64,000 nt of DNA from Anodontia alba. Its lineage: Eukaryota; Mollusca; Bivalvia; Lucinida; Lucinidae. The notes beneath the pieces were generated by a model that had not been told where the DNA came from, did not search any database, and worked only from the letters and a program-made list of their open reading frames with translations. The stretch lies in assembly GCA_964016985.1 (NCBI GenBank), contig OZ024826.1, positions 59,752,507 to 59,816,506 on the forward strand, given 5' to 3'. A program made the position numbers and the translations under genes. Every line of letters starts with the position of its first letter. Position 1 is the stretch's first letter. Below, one piece after another: positions 11,745-22,953 of this stretch.

Positions 11745-12473
11745 AATGCTAGCTGTAGACTTAACACTTCAGCTGTTTTCAATTTTGTGAGTGTGTTCAT
11801 TGCTGATAGGATCGTTCATTTTAGAATCTTCTCAAACATCAATGATTTCGAAGGTTTATTTACTGTATTGTTGGTTTGTTGTTGCATTTGTCTTGTTAAT
11901 ATTGTTTTCTTTTCTTTACATTAGTTTTTCCTCTTTTGTGAACCGTTGGAATACTAAAGCTTTATCTAATAAACCAGTGTGTTTGTTTTCCTTTCACTGC
12001 CCAACCCTATGACCCTTCACAGAATCCCTTAAAACTTCTGTTTAATATAAAACAAAGTACTCCGATTGCTTCAACCCATCTTGTTAGAACACTTAGATGC
12101 ACAAATGCTGCAATGATATTTTCCCAGCGGAAACGCAATTTTGAGACAACGTCACATACACATCCATGCAACGTCATGACGGATGCGATGTTGTATTAGC
12201 GTCATGTGCCGCTAGGTTTATTTTGAAGACTACTTATTAGATGTAGCGTCAGAATGAAAGAACGAAAACAGCTGTGTGGAACTAAAACGCCATTACATTA
12301 TTAATTATTAATTTGCATTTATTAACCAATAAAACCTACACCCTTCACCTTTTGTTTTTGGAAAGCAACAATACATTCTGAGCAAATAAATAAGGAGTCA
12401 GTAAATTTAAATGGCTCTATAGAATAGTTTGTATTTTAGCTAGAAAAAAAAATGCTAAAAGAATAGGAAGAAT

Positions 12474-12478
<5 letters not shown>

Positions 12479-12504
<26 letters not shown>

Positions 12505-12589
12505 GACCCCCCCACGCCCCCCCCCCCCAAAAAAAAACAACAAAAAAAACAAAAAAAAAAAACAAAAAAAAACAAAAAAAAAAAAAAAC
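12479..12589. repeat. A-rich tract with C runs
   Basis: Homopolymer A runs broken by C blocks. The exact length is likely to be assembly-sensitive. Confidence 0.9.
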
Positions 12590-12884
12590 GTTTGTTTGAA
12601 AGTTTACGATGCCCAAAGAGAAAGGTTCAGTTTTAACCGTTCAGAATAACTGCTATCATACCAGGTTCAATATTGGTGGAGGTCGTTTTTGATATGCAAA
12701 GGGTGTTAAGCGTTCTCGTTCTCGTTCTCACACGGTCTTCTACGATCAATTTATTTGACACACACAAACACACACATACAATTATCTTATTCATTTACTG
12801 CGTGGTGGAAAAAAGAGAAGAGGGTGGGCGGGGAGCGGGGGCAGGGGGCGGGGAGGAGGGGGAGGGGGGAAAGGAGGAGGTTAA

Positions 12885-13400
12885 TGAAACAGAAACCTGA
12901 CGGGCTTTTTATACTGTTAGACAAAATCAGATAGATGTTCGCCGGCCTCGGTGGTTCAGTTGGATGCGCCGTCTGACTGGAGACCAGGAGGTCGCGGGTT
13001 CAACCCCCGCCGAGGTCGGCAACATCCTTTCGTGGAGATTGATCATGAAATACTTTCTGCGGTCATTCGCTCCCTTCCGCTGATTCAAGAAGGGCAGTTG
13101 TCAGTTTCTGGCGAAAGAATGTGCACACTACTGGTTAACCGCTTAGAGGACTAACCCTGCCCAGTAAACGTGTGGTTAGGTAAACTGACCGCGCTCGACA
13201 TGACCCCATTGGATTGACTGGGCCGTAAAACCTCAACACAAACAAACAGACAGATGTTCGTGTAATGTGAAAAAAGAGTCAGTTGGAACTTATTGTTATT
13301 GAAACAGAAACCTGACGGGCCTTTTATACTGTTAGACAAACTCAGATAGATGTAATGTGTGAAAAAGTGACAGTTGGAACTTCGTGTTACGTGAAAAAAG
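12885..13400. repeat. Tandem duplication, one unit carrying a SINE
   Basis: The block gaaacagaaacctgacgggc...cagatagatgt occurs at about 12887-12938 and again at about 13299-13351. Each is followed by a 'gtgaaaaaag...cagttggaactt' block. Removing the SINE at 12941-13251 restores two similar head-to-tail units of about 100 bp, so the insertion split one unit of an existing (or simultaneously formed) duplication. Confidence 0.75.
12941..13251 (+). mobile_element. tRNA-derived SINE, full-length copy
   Basis: The head (12941-13020) is tRNA-like. It has an A box (tggttcagttggatg), a B box (ggttcaaccccc) and complementary acceptor-stem halves (ggcctcgg / ccgaggtc). The body runs to cctcaacacaaacaaaca. 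Flanking direct repeats agatgttcg (12933-12941 and 13252-13260) are the target-site duplication. Other copies in either orientation lie at 10711, 18668, 19793 and 42924. It is a retroposon head and not a functional tRNA gene. Confidence 0.9.
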
Positions 13401-14049
13401 TAAATATTTGCAATACTGCAAACAATTTTTTAAAGTCTTAGTATTTCGAAATAACGTTAACCCTACCACTCTTTTATTTTGTTAAAAAGATAAAAAAATG
13501 TCCCACTCAACTAAGCATGACGTTGTCATAGTGACGTTTTTGAGGGTTTATGTGAAATGCACACTTTAAATTTATACAGCTGTTGGATCATCCCCTTTCT
13601 GTAGTATCTTTCTTTCGATCCAGTCTAAGAAGTAACGGAGATATTTATTTTTCCGGTTTCGTTTTGAGGATTCCTCTTACATTATACATGTACCACACAC
13701 ATTTCTTCAAACACCACGCAAAGTGCATGTTGGTTTGCCCCCAAACAGCATTATTAAAATGACATTACCTTGTTACTGTTTGTCTAAAATGCATCAGGTG
13801 GTTTAGACATAAAATTTCACTGTTTATGAAGAAGCGTATATATTTATTGCAAAAATATAATACATAAAATAATGTCTTTCATTGAGAAGATAGATCGCTT
13901 CGTCGCACCAGCTTTAATAGGATTTCGGTTTCCATCGATCAAACTTGAATCAACACATAGCAATCAAATCATGAAACCTTGTAGCAATGTAGTGCAGTAA
14001 AGCAGTGTGTGTTTAATGAATCAGTTCATCGCCCCCCACCCTCCCCCCA

Positions 14050-14051
<2 letters not shown>

Positions 14052-14098
<47 letters not shown>
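14052..14098. repeat. (CA)n microsatellite
   Basis: Uninterrupted CA run after a C-rich stretch. Confidence 0.95.
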
Positions 14099-14099
<1 letters not shown>

Positions 14100-14584
14100 T
14101 CAATTGACTTTTTAATATCTTGCTATTTTGACAAAGATTGTATTTTACTCAGTTTTATTTTAGTCAGTACTACCGTATTCCATCTAATAACCGCGCTGTG
14201 CGCTTACGTTTTTGAAAATTGCTGAGCAAACTTATAGTAAACTTTTGACCAAGTAAGGGTTTTACTAAAATAAATATCAGCGTAGGACTTCGTTAAGCGA
14301 GAAATTAATTATTTTCTATGTGATATGTTTTTCTGATTTTCTTTATAAATACATATGTTGTGATTACTCATTAGAATGGCAACAAGTCAATGTGATTCTT
14401 ATGAGAACTCACAACATATATTTTGTTATAGACAACTGGTTAAAACACTAGGGTGGTAATCTGAATATTTAGAGCTTGCTTATCTGTGCGTTTGAAGGAG
14501 CACGTGCGGTAATCACGTTAAATAAGGTACAGCCCCTACAACATACGTCATAACCATAATGAGCATACTTATTTTCGCCAGAAC

Positions 14585-14812
14585 ATCACGAAAACATGTC
14601 TATGTAATTTTGACCCTCTCAAACCCCATTTTTATATACAAAAATGGGGTTTGCAGGAGTGTACGTTGTTTTTCTTATTTCCGCTATAAAACATAGATTG
14701 TGGTAACCGTTAGAACCGCCTCGACGACAAAAGGTTACATTTTTCATCTGAATCTTTTCGTTTTTGCAGTAATAAAAAGTGCCACTATATTGAGTGGGCG
14801 TGTTTTCGTAAT
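14585..14812. mobile_element. Hairpin MITE, ATCACGAAAACACGC family, copy 3 (internally deleted)
   Basis: Left end atcacgaaaacatg and right end gggcgtgttttcgtaat, with internal ggtttgcaggagtgtacg and a truncated 'cgttagaaccgcctcg' arm. It is shorter than the other copies because most of the central hairpin is missing. Confidence 0.75.
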
Positions 14813-16109
14813 GAGCTAGTTTTTTTGAATCTTGTTATACAAACTATGATTTTATAAAATTCAAAATATTTATTTAAGACACCAAATTCACTATTATATG
14901 GACGATCTATCTTTCGAAAAATCTTCTGAAACGCACTGAATATCAGACACTTTGACACTCTATGCTTACATTTAGTAACTTTTATAGTTTAAGGATAGTC
15001 GGTCAAAGTATCTACAATAATCAAGATGTGTTATGGATTGCACTTTTGGTGGAAGATAGTACTAAAATGGACCTTGTTTGCGCACAAATTGTTTATGTAT
15101 GCAAAAAATGATACAGTCGCCGCTATGTACATATTACTTTGTTGATGACGTAAGTTGTTGACCCTGGGTAATACTGTTGTAGAAACAAGTAGCTATTTTC
15201 ACCCATTAATGCTTGGATCCCAAACATGAACATTTGCAAACAGTGTAGACTCAAAACAGATGCTGTAGATCATGGCGTCTGCTCATTGTCTGCACTGTTT
15301 ATCATGACTTTAGCACATGCAGAAACTGTTAAAATATAGGTTCTATATAGATAATGGATTCTTTCAGTTTGCACGATAGAAGAGTGCACTAAAGATATTC
15401 GGATTTTCATGGGTACTTAGATACGAGCTGTGACAAGCAAAGTTACCTTTAATACATGTATAAGCAAACTGCATAGCGATTCAGCACGTCCTGCGCATTC
15501 ACGCAAACGATCAGCATTGTTGTTCCCTCTAAAGAGCTGACAAAATCTGTGCATTTAACAAATTAAGGGATATTGATAAACGTCCGAAGGGACACAATCA
15601 TACCAAAACTTTTTGTCATCCTTCCGACGTCTACTCTAAAAGAAAAGAGTTTGCCCTCCTTGGGAATATACCATTTCCTTTTAGAGTAGAACCATTTTTA
15701 GAAGGGGCTTGGTGTAGAGGGAAGCAAACAGTAAGTCACAAAAGTTGTCTCCCTTGTATAAAATGTGGAAAAGCAGCCGAGTGTATGCAGTGCCCATAAT
15801 TCTGATTGCGGTAATTACACATTTGCCTTATGGTCCACAAAGTCTATTTTTGTAAACAGTGTGGCCCTATGTCAGGCACAAGAGAAATTGAGGCTAATCA
15901 GCGATCGTGCATATTTGCCACTAAACTGCATTAAAGCCACAGTATTGTAACATACCCTCTTGAATACTAAATTGATTAGACCAAGTTCTCTGATGTAAAA
16001 ATCCACTAGGCATATATAGGCTAATATAAATTGTACTAAGAAGGTGAATTCTGCTTGTCGCCGCTCATATTCAGATGAAAAACCGTTTCCTGCTACTTCT
16101 CTCTTATAG

Positions 16110-17444
16110 CACGCTAGAGAAGACAAACCTACTTTTAAACTTTCACCAACTACTGCAGGAAAAATGCACAGACACAGATACAAGAACAAGATCAAAGCAC
16201 AACCCCTCAATCCTCCAAGAATTATTCCAAGACCTCCATCGCACCATGCTCTGAAACGTGTTCAAGATGCCAAGACCAGAAGAAAAAATGCAGCCGACGA
16301 AAAACAACAAATAACTTTGACGCATGCTACATTAAAAGGAAGCGGAATTAATCGTGAAGAGACGTTTTATAATTCTTTTAGTAAGATTCCGTCCGCGGAA
16401 CCACAAAGAGCTACTGAAGCGCCACCTGAAATGCAACTTGAACTTCCAGATGATCAGACTTTTATTTCCTTATCGAGAGCTAGTACCTCCCTGAGTGCAA
16501 CAAAAATCAGGATTGATATTGCCAGCGCAAGAAACAGATCTGATCAGCAAACCAATCGAAACGTTAACACAAGCAAATCTACAGTAGAAAGCAAGCGCAA
16601 ACAAATTAGAACCCACTCAAATGGTGCAGTGAAAAGAAAGAGTGTACAAGTGGCAGTAAAATCACTGAAAAATACAGCTTATTTAAAGAAAACAAACGTT
16701 TTGAAAGGTGTCAAACTTAATTCAAAAGCATTCAAACAGAATGTTAAATTAGTAGGACGGTTAACAAAAAAGAAAAAGATCCAGCGAAAACCACAAAATC
16801 TAACTAAAATAAATGAAGAACAAAACTCTAAAACGGAAACGCATGCAATTGATAAAATAACCGAAACAAAACATGAACATGTGGATGATAACTGGAATGA
16901 GTCGCAGAAACGTAAGGAAATGCCTACCGTCAACGTAGACGTGGAAGATCGTAATTTCTTCATGTGTTCCAATGATATTGAGACTTTGCCGGCGACTGTA
17001 TCCAAAACAATCATTGAAAGACAAGAGGAAATGCAGAATCACCGGCCGCAAACTCCTCTGACTATTAAGCCCATGCCAGCAAAACAGCCCAAATTTGTTT
17101 TACCTAAATTCAAGAATATACAGCCTCCGACGTTCAATTTTAGTGCCATAATGGACAAGGCAAGAAAGGTGTCGAAAATTAGAACTAATAAACTGAGACA
17201 GAAGGTAGACAATGATAAACAGAACAAAATAGAAGAAACACAAAAGGAACATGAAGCTGTTAGTAGTTTAGTGAAAAACATGAAGACCAGACGCAAGAGA
17301 CAAACTCGTCGAAGAAAAGTGGAAATGCCAGCACTGTCACGGTATAACAGAATGCCTACATTGATAGACTGGGTACAATACACTGGCCTTCTACACACTC
17401 CTTCAATGCAAATGCAAACTATGTTAAATCGTGAAAAGGCCTGA
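16110..17444 (+). CDS. Lys/Arg-rich protein of unknown function, last exon
   Basis: An intact frame of 426 codons from ATG 16164 to TGA 17442-17444. The same frame stays open 18 codons further upstream, exactly to a strong acceptor (pyrimidine-rich tgctacttctctcttatag, AG at 16108-16109) preceded in frame by a stop. I therefore prefer a terminal exon starting at 16110 in phase 0 (444 residues) over a single-exon gene starting at 16164. The product is very basic and almost certainly disordered. It contains many short Lys/Arg clusters that resemble nuclear localisation signals (for example LTKKKKIQRK, KTRRKRQTRRRK), Thr/Ser/Gln-rich linkers, and a moderately conserved-looking C-terminus (LSRYNRMPTLIDWVQYTG). 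No signal peptide, membrane helix or known fold is visible. The length without stops argues against chance. A nuclear or cytoskeletal scaffold role is possible but unsupported. No canonical AATAAA was seen in the next 500 bases. Confidence 0.7.
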   Translation, partial: HAREDKPTFKLSPTTAGKMHRHRYKNKIKAQPLNPPRIIPRPPSHHALKRVQDAKTRRKNAADEKQQITLTHATLKGSGINREETFYNSFSKIPSAEPQRATEAPPEMQLELPDDQTFISLSRASTSLSATKIRIDIASARNRSDQQTNRNVNTSKSTVESKRKQIRTHSNGAVKRKSVQVAVKSLKNTAYLKKTNVLKGVKLNSKAFKQNVKLVGRLTKKKKIQRKPQNLTKINEEQNSKTETHAIDKITETKHEHVDDNWNESQKRKEMPTVNVDVEDRNFFMCSNDIETLPATVSKTIIERQEEMQNHRPQTPLTIKPMPAKQPKFVLPKFKNIQPPTFNFSAIMDKARKVSKIRTNKLRQKVDNDKQNKIEETQKEHEAVSSLVKNMKTRRKRQTRRRKVEMPALSRYNRMPTLIDWVQYTGLLHTPSMQMQTMLNREKA

Positions 17445-17810
17445 TGCTCAACACTAAAAGAATTAATGTTAACGCTTAATATGCTGAAACAACTACCCAA
17501 CCGACATTTTGAAAAAAAAAATCATATTTTTCCCAGAGAATAAGGTTTGAGATTTCATGTAAATCGTGCGTCGCTATTCAAGCTGAGTATTATAATAATT
17601 ATTATTAACACCTAGTATGCTGGGTAAAATACAGCACGTTATTTTGAATATTTTTTATTATATTTCTCAGAAAATAAGGTTTGGCAAATCAACCAAATTG
17701 TCTCATAGGAAACAAACTGTATAAAATGTCAAACCATATTTTCTAAAAAAAATAAGAAAAACATCACTCATATGCTATCTACTGAATTTGCCCAAAAATA
17801 GATTGGGAGA

Positions 17811-17897
17811 TCAGAAAATAAGTTTTGACATTTAATGCAAATTGGCTCCTAATCCAAGGAGACAATTTGCATGAAATGTCAAACCTTATTTTCTGAC
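17811..17897. repeat. Hairpin with about 38-bp arms
   Basis: tcagaaaataagttttgaca...caaattggctcct is followed after a few bases by its near-complement aggagacaatttgcatgaaa...ttattttctga. Single arms of the same unit occur at about 17535-17570, 17665-17760 and 43755-43800, so this is a dispersed foldback repeat. Confidence 0.8.
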
Positions 17898-17986
17898 AAA
17901 AAAAAAAAAAAAAAAAAAAAAATACCATTCGTTTGTCGTCTACTGAATTTGCCCAAAGAGTAGTGAAGCTAAGGTTGTTACAATGT

Positions 17987-18070
17987 TGTTAATGGTTTCG
18001 ATAGTCTTGTTAATGGTTTTGATAGTTTTGTTAATGGTTTTGATAGTTTTGTTAATGGTTTCGATAGTAT
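17987..18070. repeat. 21-bp minisatellite, 4 copies
   Basis: Four tandem units of tgttaatggttttgatagtt plus one base, with C/T differences. Confidence 0.95.
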
Positions 18071-18625
18071 ATAATTCGGATACATTATTCCTTCACCATA
18101 ATACTACTATTTAGCCGTCCATTTGTACACTCGATGAGGTGTCAAGAGTGCCTTGACGATCAAACAGTGTAGATCAAACAGTGATCAAATTAGGAACAGT
18201 TTGATTTGTTCAGGCATGTCTGTCCAAATAGTTAGGGTAAATACGGTATAATGGCAATATGTGCTGCAGAAAAGCGTGGTCAAGAACATGTCACAAAACG
18301 AAACGCAACGTCAGGAAACGTACTATCGGACATGTGAGCCCTGTGAAGATGCAGATCAGACTGCGCTTTACAGTCTGATCAGAATCTTCACTGGGCGTAT
18401 TCTGCATAGCCAAGAATGCAGTTTCTTCATGCGGACAAATGGGACTGATTAGACTGCGCGGATGTGCAGGTTGGTTTGGGTCTTCTATGGGCGGACATGT
18501 CAGAAGGTACATTTTCTGATGCTGTGGCTCAGAGACATGGTATAGTGATGGGGATCTTTGGAATGAGGAGCACTGTTTACAATGCACTGAGAGTACCGAA
18601 TTCCCAAATCTTAACTTCTCAATCT

Positions 18626-18627
<2 letters not shown>

Positions 18628-18665
<38 letters not shown>
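18628..18665. repeat. (GT)n microsatellite, left of SINE
   Basis: GT run abutting the SINE 3' end. Confidence 0.95.
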
Positions 18666-18667
<2 letters not shown>

Positions 18668-18668
<1 letters not shown>

Positions 18669-18963
18669 TGTTGAGGTTTTACGGCCCAGTCAACCCAATG
18701 GGGTCATGTCGAGCGCGGTCAGTTTCCCTAACCACACGTTTACTGGGCAGGCTTAGTCCTCTAAGCGGTTAACCAGTATTGTGCACATTCTTTAGCCAGA
18801 AACTAATAACTGCCCTTCTTGAATCAGCGGAAGGGAGAGAATGACCGTAGAAAATATTTCATGATCAATATCCACGAAAGAATGTTGCCGACCTCGGCGG
18901 GGGTTGAACCCGCGACCTCCTGGTCTCCAGTCAGACGGCGCATCCAACTGAGCCACCGAGGCC

Positions 18964-18964
<1 letters not shown>
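18668..18964 (-). mobile_element. tRNA-derived SINE, full-length copy in a GT microsatellite
   Basis: Same family as 12941-13251, on the minus strand. The tRNA-like head is at 18886-18964 and the 3' end at 18668. It is bounded on both sides by GT repeats, which suggests insertion into the microsatellite. Confidence 0.9.

Positions 18965-19050
<86 letters not shown>
18965..19050. repeat. (TG)n microsatellite, right of SINE
   Basis: TG run of about 86 bp with one TTTG interruption. Confidence 0.95.
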
Positions 19051-19054
<4 letters not shown>

Positions 19055-19792
19055 CTAATACCAATGCACCATCTTTAGTACTCGTAATGCAGTTGACGGC
19101 ATAAAGCAAACCAATGTTAAATAAAAAAATAAATGTAAAACGGTTGCGGTGACGGATAAGCAAATTTTAAGTGTGGTTCTGCTAGTATAAATCGTTCATT
19201 TTTATGAGTGTTGATATGACAGCGTATGCCTAGATAAACTGCACATCTGCACAGTCTGATCAGGGCCTTCGCTATCCGCTTACAAAATTGTTGGATAATG
19301 CATATATATGAGCCAGCGCATGGCAAAACCTACAATAAGGCCTGTGTGACTAGCAAGGACTCCGATTAGCCTGTACATCCATCATGTATGGCAACGGTTC
19401 TAGTTTATCCCTCTTTGGATAGCCCAGAGGCTGTACAAGGCACATGCGAGCAGCGAAGACTGATCAGCCTGAGTCTTATTGTAGGTTTTCTCGTGCGCTG
19501 GCTCATATGTAAGCACCACATGGGCTGATCAAACAGGGTGGCTGTGTAAGGCCGTATGATCCATCGCTGTTCTCACCTCCTCCGAATGCCTCTTTTACAT
19601 GGTGCGGCCTATATATTTTGATACTGTGTATATTTACTGTGTATATTTATTAAAATAGTTTACAACGCTATTCAATAATATTGAATAAAACTTGTTTTAT
19701 AAATGCTGTCGCTTTTCGTTTTCTTTTTTAGGGGGACCGGCACACTTTCTCGATAGACAAATTGTCACCCTCGCTGTCTGATTTGTTTGTTT

Positions 19793-20068
19793 GAGTTGAG
19801 GTTTTACGGCCAAGTCAACCCAATGGGGTCATGCCTATTGCGGACAGTTTACCTAACCAAACTTTTACTGTGCAGGCTTAGTCCTCTAAGCAGTTAAACA
19901 ATATTGTGCACATTCGCTCGCCAGAAACTGAAAACTGCCCTTCTTGAATCAGCGGAAGGGAGACTATTATAACCATAGAAATATTTCATAATCAATCTCC
20001 ACAAGAATGTTGCCGACCCGGCAGAGGTCGAACCTGCAACCTCCTGATCACGAGTCGGACGTGCATCC
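19793..20068 (-). mobile_element. tRNA-derived SINE, degenerate copy
   Basis: Minus-strand copy with many substitutions. The 3' body (ttgaggttttacggccaagt) and tRNA-like head (ttgccgacccggcagaggtc) are both recognisable. Older than the copies at 12.9 and 18.7 kb. Confidence 0.8.
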
Positions 20069-20894
20069 TCGCTGTCTGATCTAGGTGTCCTGTGTTCATC
20101 AATGTATTCTGCAATTATTCCAACTCAGCAGGCTTCGATTTAACCCTCCCCCCACCCCCCCACCCCACCCCCAGTAATATTTTTACCAGCCATCTCAAGG
20201 CGGTGCTTCTGCTGTGGTTGATCATTGGGCCCATGGTGGTATAAACGTATTTGAAAATGGAGTTCTGCTCGAAACTTCATTGCTGCTTATGAAGTCTCAA
20301 TAAAATCGAGACTCCCATTTACTGATCCGTAGTGTGTCTTTTTGTTTTTAAAGGCAATCTTTTTGACGTTTAGTTTTACTATCTGTCATTGTATGTCTTT
20401 TCATGTATGTCTTGGTGAAATTTTTATTTTGGATAGCCGTTTAGCCATTTTTGGGGAAGAAACTCTCCTTTTGGCTTTCTGCTTGTAGTGTTTTGATTGT
20501 GGTGCCGTTACTTTAAGTGTGTCCTTCTTTCCCTTTGGTGTCTTGAAACAGAAGGTGTTAGTTAATTGTATCGATTCCCGATCATTGCCTTCCTTTCTAT
20601 ATAATTATACTAAGTGCAATTTGACTGGTCGAGAACAAATTCTGAACGACATTTGCATTTAAACGACAATAAATCCACTGAGGAGTAATCTTGGAACTAT
20701 TTTCTATGCGTTTCTACAATGTTTCTACCAATAGTGTGTGCGGTGGCGGGGTGGCGTGGCGAAGGGGGCTTAAACCAGTTTTACTGTCGCAAAATTCTGA
20801 CGCAGCTCCAAATTACAAATAAATGTTAGGTCCGCATACGGGTCTTTTACCGCATTAGTGAAACATCACAGTGAAACACATATAATTACAGACA

Positions 20895-21095
20895 TTATAA
20901 TGAAACAGAGCAAAACACAACAAAACAAGCGATAGGGCCCGACCATAGACATTGATAGACTCAAGCCTGTTTTAACAGATTGTGCAAGGAGCCGTCATTT
21001 AGTCTGAGGACCGACTCAACGTCGCGCAATTAAAGAGGGAAGACAGTTATCAACCATAATTGAGTTAACAACCATGCATGCATGCAGTTTACTGC
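20895..21095. repeat. Dispersed repeat, copy 1 (pair with 48473-48700)
   Basis: Shared blocks include tgaaacagagcaaaa, gcaaggagccgtcatt and caattaaagagggaa, ending in ccatgcatgcatgcagttt. The similarity resumes after the TA tract at aacagagcttcatg (21358; 48785). Confidence 0.75.
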
Positions 21096-21151
21096 AGAAT
21101 ATCCATGTTGTTATCCATCTTTGTACCAAGTGGCCATCTTTTTAAATGGTT

Positions 21152-21154
<3 letters not shown>

Positions 21155-21238
<84 letters not shown>
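21155..21238. repeat. (TA)n microsatellite
   Basis: About 84 bp of TA. Confidence 0.95.
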
Positions 21239-21241
<3 letters not shown>

Positions 21242-21559
21242 TATATATATAATGAAACAAAATGCAGTATTTACGCCAGCTTTGCATGACGCTTTATTAA
21301 TGCTTAGTATTATTGGCATATGTGTTGCAGTCGAAGTAAAATGAAACATTTGACCATAACAGAGCTTCATGTACAGATGCAGGCGCCAAGTGATGAGCCG
21401 CGCCAAGTGAAATTGTATCTTCGAGGCATACGTGGACAGCGAAGGCCATGATCAGACAGCGAAGGCGCAGATCAGACTGCGCATCCGCGGTCCGATCAGA
21501 TTCTTCGCTGACCCCTGCCAGAATCATTGGATACTATAGAATATATCAATGGAGAGCAA

Positions 21560-22700
21560 AGGCCCGGATGATACTTTGCGCATGCGCAGGATGGTGTGAA
21601 ATCGTACGTTTTACGCATGCTCGAAGGCACGTTTTCGATTGAGGCGACACATATATTAGTTTAGACATTTAACCCATTGTAGTCGGGAGACCCGTAAAAG
21701 GGTAATTGGCAAACAGTGAAGACCCAGATCAGACGCCGCAGAACGCGGCGTCTGATCAGGGTCTCCATTGTTTGCAAATAGTTTAGCCTTTTTTCTCTAG
21801 GAATATGTAAATCTCATAGCCGGACGTACCTAAAATTGAAATTGGACTCATCCAATATATAGTGTGGGAGAGTCTATTCAGTCTACAATGGGTTAGAAGA
21901 TATGTTAGAAGATAATGTAGCATTCATTTGAGTTTAAATTCAAATAGAACAGAATGAAACACAATTTTCTCCAAACTACTTCAAATAAATAAAACCAACT
22001 GAAACGTGAAATTCAGGTAAACGTTAGAAATAGTCCACTGTGTTTGGTTATTATTCCATTCATTTATTGTACCTTCCGGGAAAAAATCATTTTCAACAAT
22101 AATTAAATATACAATAAAGTTTCATTCCAGTATTCTGACTTCACATGAAACTTTATTAAAACTGGCCCAGGGACTTCAGAGGAGATAAAAAAGAATTTTC
22201 AGAAAGTTTAAAAATGCCTTTTCAACATTTTAACAGTTTCTACAATTTCGACTAGGAACACATTTTTTTTAATGATTATTTGAACAAACTTTGTTGGTCC
22301 AGTATCGACGCTATATACAAATAAAAATCTAAATGGTTGCCTTTGGAAACAAAGAACACGCAAATGAACGAAAATTGGAGACTCGGTTTTAGTACCTTTC
22401 TTCATATGCACATGCATACGCCCGTTCCCAACCCCCACTTCGCCCCCCCCCCCCCCCCCCGCAACACACACATACACACCACCACCACTACCGACGGCTA
22501 AAGCGGTACTCGAGATTTTCAAAGTAACCTGAATTGGCTTAATGATCCCAAAAGATAATAAAAATATTACTTGGTACCAAAGTTTTCTTGGTTCTGAAGT
22601 TGAATGTTTTAAATTATATAAGCCTGGGCACAGCATTTCCTACAATATTTAATGTGCTCCTAGCGAAGACTAAGGTCAGACCGCACATCCGCACAGGCTG
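21560..22700. repeat. Segmental duplication: 3' flank of receptor unit B
   Basis: Co-linear with 26330-27740. Shared blocks run in the same order: gatggtgtgaaatcgtac, ttctccaaact..ttcaaataaa, tcattcatttattgta, ttcattccagtattct, and at the end cacagcatttcctacaa followed by the short 'gatcag' repeat. This is the downstream flank of the duplicated receptor unit. A C-rich tract interrupts it at 22440-22460. Confidence 0.7.
21708..21776. repeat. Short palindromic repeat (caaacagtgtagacc family)
   Basis: gatcagacgccgc / gcggcgtctgatc form the stem, with outer ggcaaacagtg / cattgtttgc. At least nine relatives occur in the window (about 23010, 23855, 26070, 30697, 34369, 50635, 53118, 56670, 63925). 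Confidence 0.8.
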
Positions 22701-22701
22701 A

Positions 22702-22953
22702 TCAGCGTCTTCGCTGGCTGTCCGTCTGAAGACGCTTTAGGTCCTTAACTGCCATAGTTCCCTGCGAAGAATGATCAGCCTGCGCGGCAGACATCTTTTT
22801 ATCCAAAGACATCTCTGAGATACCACCACATTCTATAGGTTTCCACTGTAGCTGGGTGTCCGTCCAAAACATTACCATGCTAATTGCCATCGACATCATA
22901 CCGTTATTGACGTCAATATAATTCAGACTTGAAATCCAAAGCATCAACCCGAT
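22702..22953 (-). pseudogene. Cys-loop receptor B, truncated exon 2
   Basis: The minus-strand acceptor (aatttcag) is followed by I-G-L-M and the receptor N-domain, including MFWTDTQLQWKP and CGGISEMSLDKK, phase 0, matching exon 2 of gene A residue by residue for about 51 codons. At about 22798 the homology stops abruptly inside a short dispersed 'gatcag' repeat, and the frame runs 30 more unrelated residues to a stop at 22702. The Cys-loop, all four membrane helices and the rest of the domain (about 305 residues) are missing and are not found further downstream. If spliced to exon 1 (24338-24514) the product would be a secreted protein of about 142 residues. Most likely a deletion or repeat-mediated truncation. 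Confidence 0.85.

Larger units (their letters stand above)
9961..12932. other. Gene-free interval
   Basis: Holds a SINE 3' fragment, short 'gatcag' repeats (10430-10610), a 32-bp-arm hairpin (11664-11744) and an A/C-rich tract. Several short frames are open, including a hydrophobic one at 11791-12012, but none has splice or homology support. Confidence 0.5.
13262..16109. other. Gene-free interval
   Basis: Contains a CA microsatellite, a hairpin MITE and a copy of the 'aagttgtctcccttg' dispersed family (15590-15790). Upstream exons of the gene ending at 17444 may lie here, but I cannot identify one. Confidence 0.5.
17445..21400. other. Gene-free repeat interval
   Basis: Foldback repeats, a 21-bp minisatellite, two SINEs, GT and TA microsatellites and short 'gatcag' repeats (18340-18500, 19240-19510). 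Reading frames here are microsatellite or SINE translations. 20264-20355 is another copy of the repeat at 3661-3790. 20140-20175 is C-rich. Confidence 0.6.

Noticed and set aside
11791..12012. Hydrophobic 73-codon frame
   Set aside because: No signal-peptide/start context, splice sites or homology; hydrophobicity follows from T-rich DNA.
12941..13020. Apparent tRNA gene
   Set aside because: A and B boxes are present, but it is the head of a SINE repeated several times with target-site duplications and a shared body.
17039..17500. 153-codon minus-strand frame
   Set aside because: Antisense shadow of the exon at 16110-17444.
18792..19163. Frame of 123 codons through the SINE and TG run
   Set aside because: Half of it is a His-Thr dipeptide run from the TG microsatellite and the rest is SINE sequence.
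21078..21406. Frames of 88-105 codons on both strands
   Set aside because: They are produced by the TA microsatellite (Ile-Tyr repeats).
22208..22636. 142-codon minus-strand frame
   Set aside because: It lies in the duplicated 3' flank and reads through a C-rich tract (poly-Gly). The paralogous region at 26.3-27.7 kb does not keep it open.
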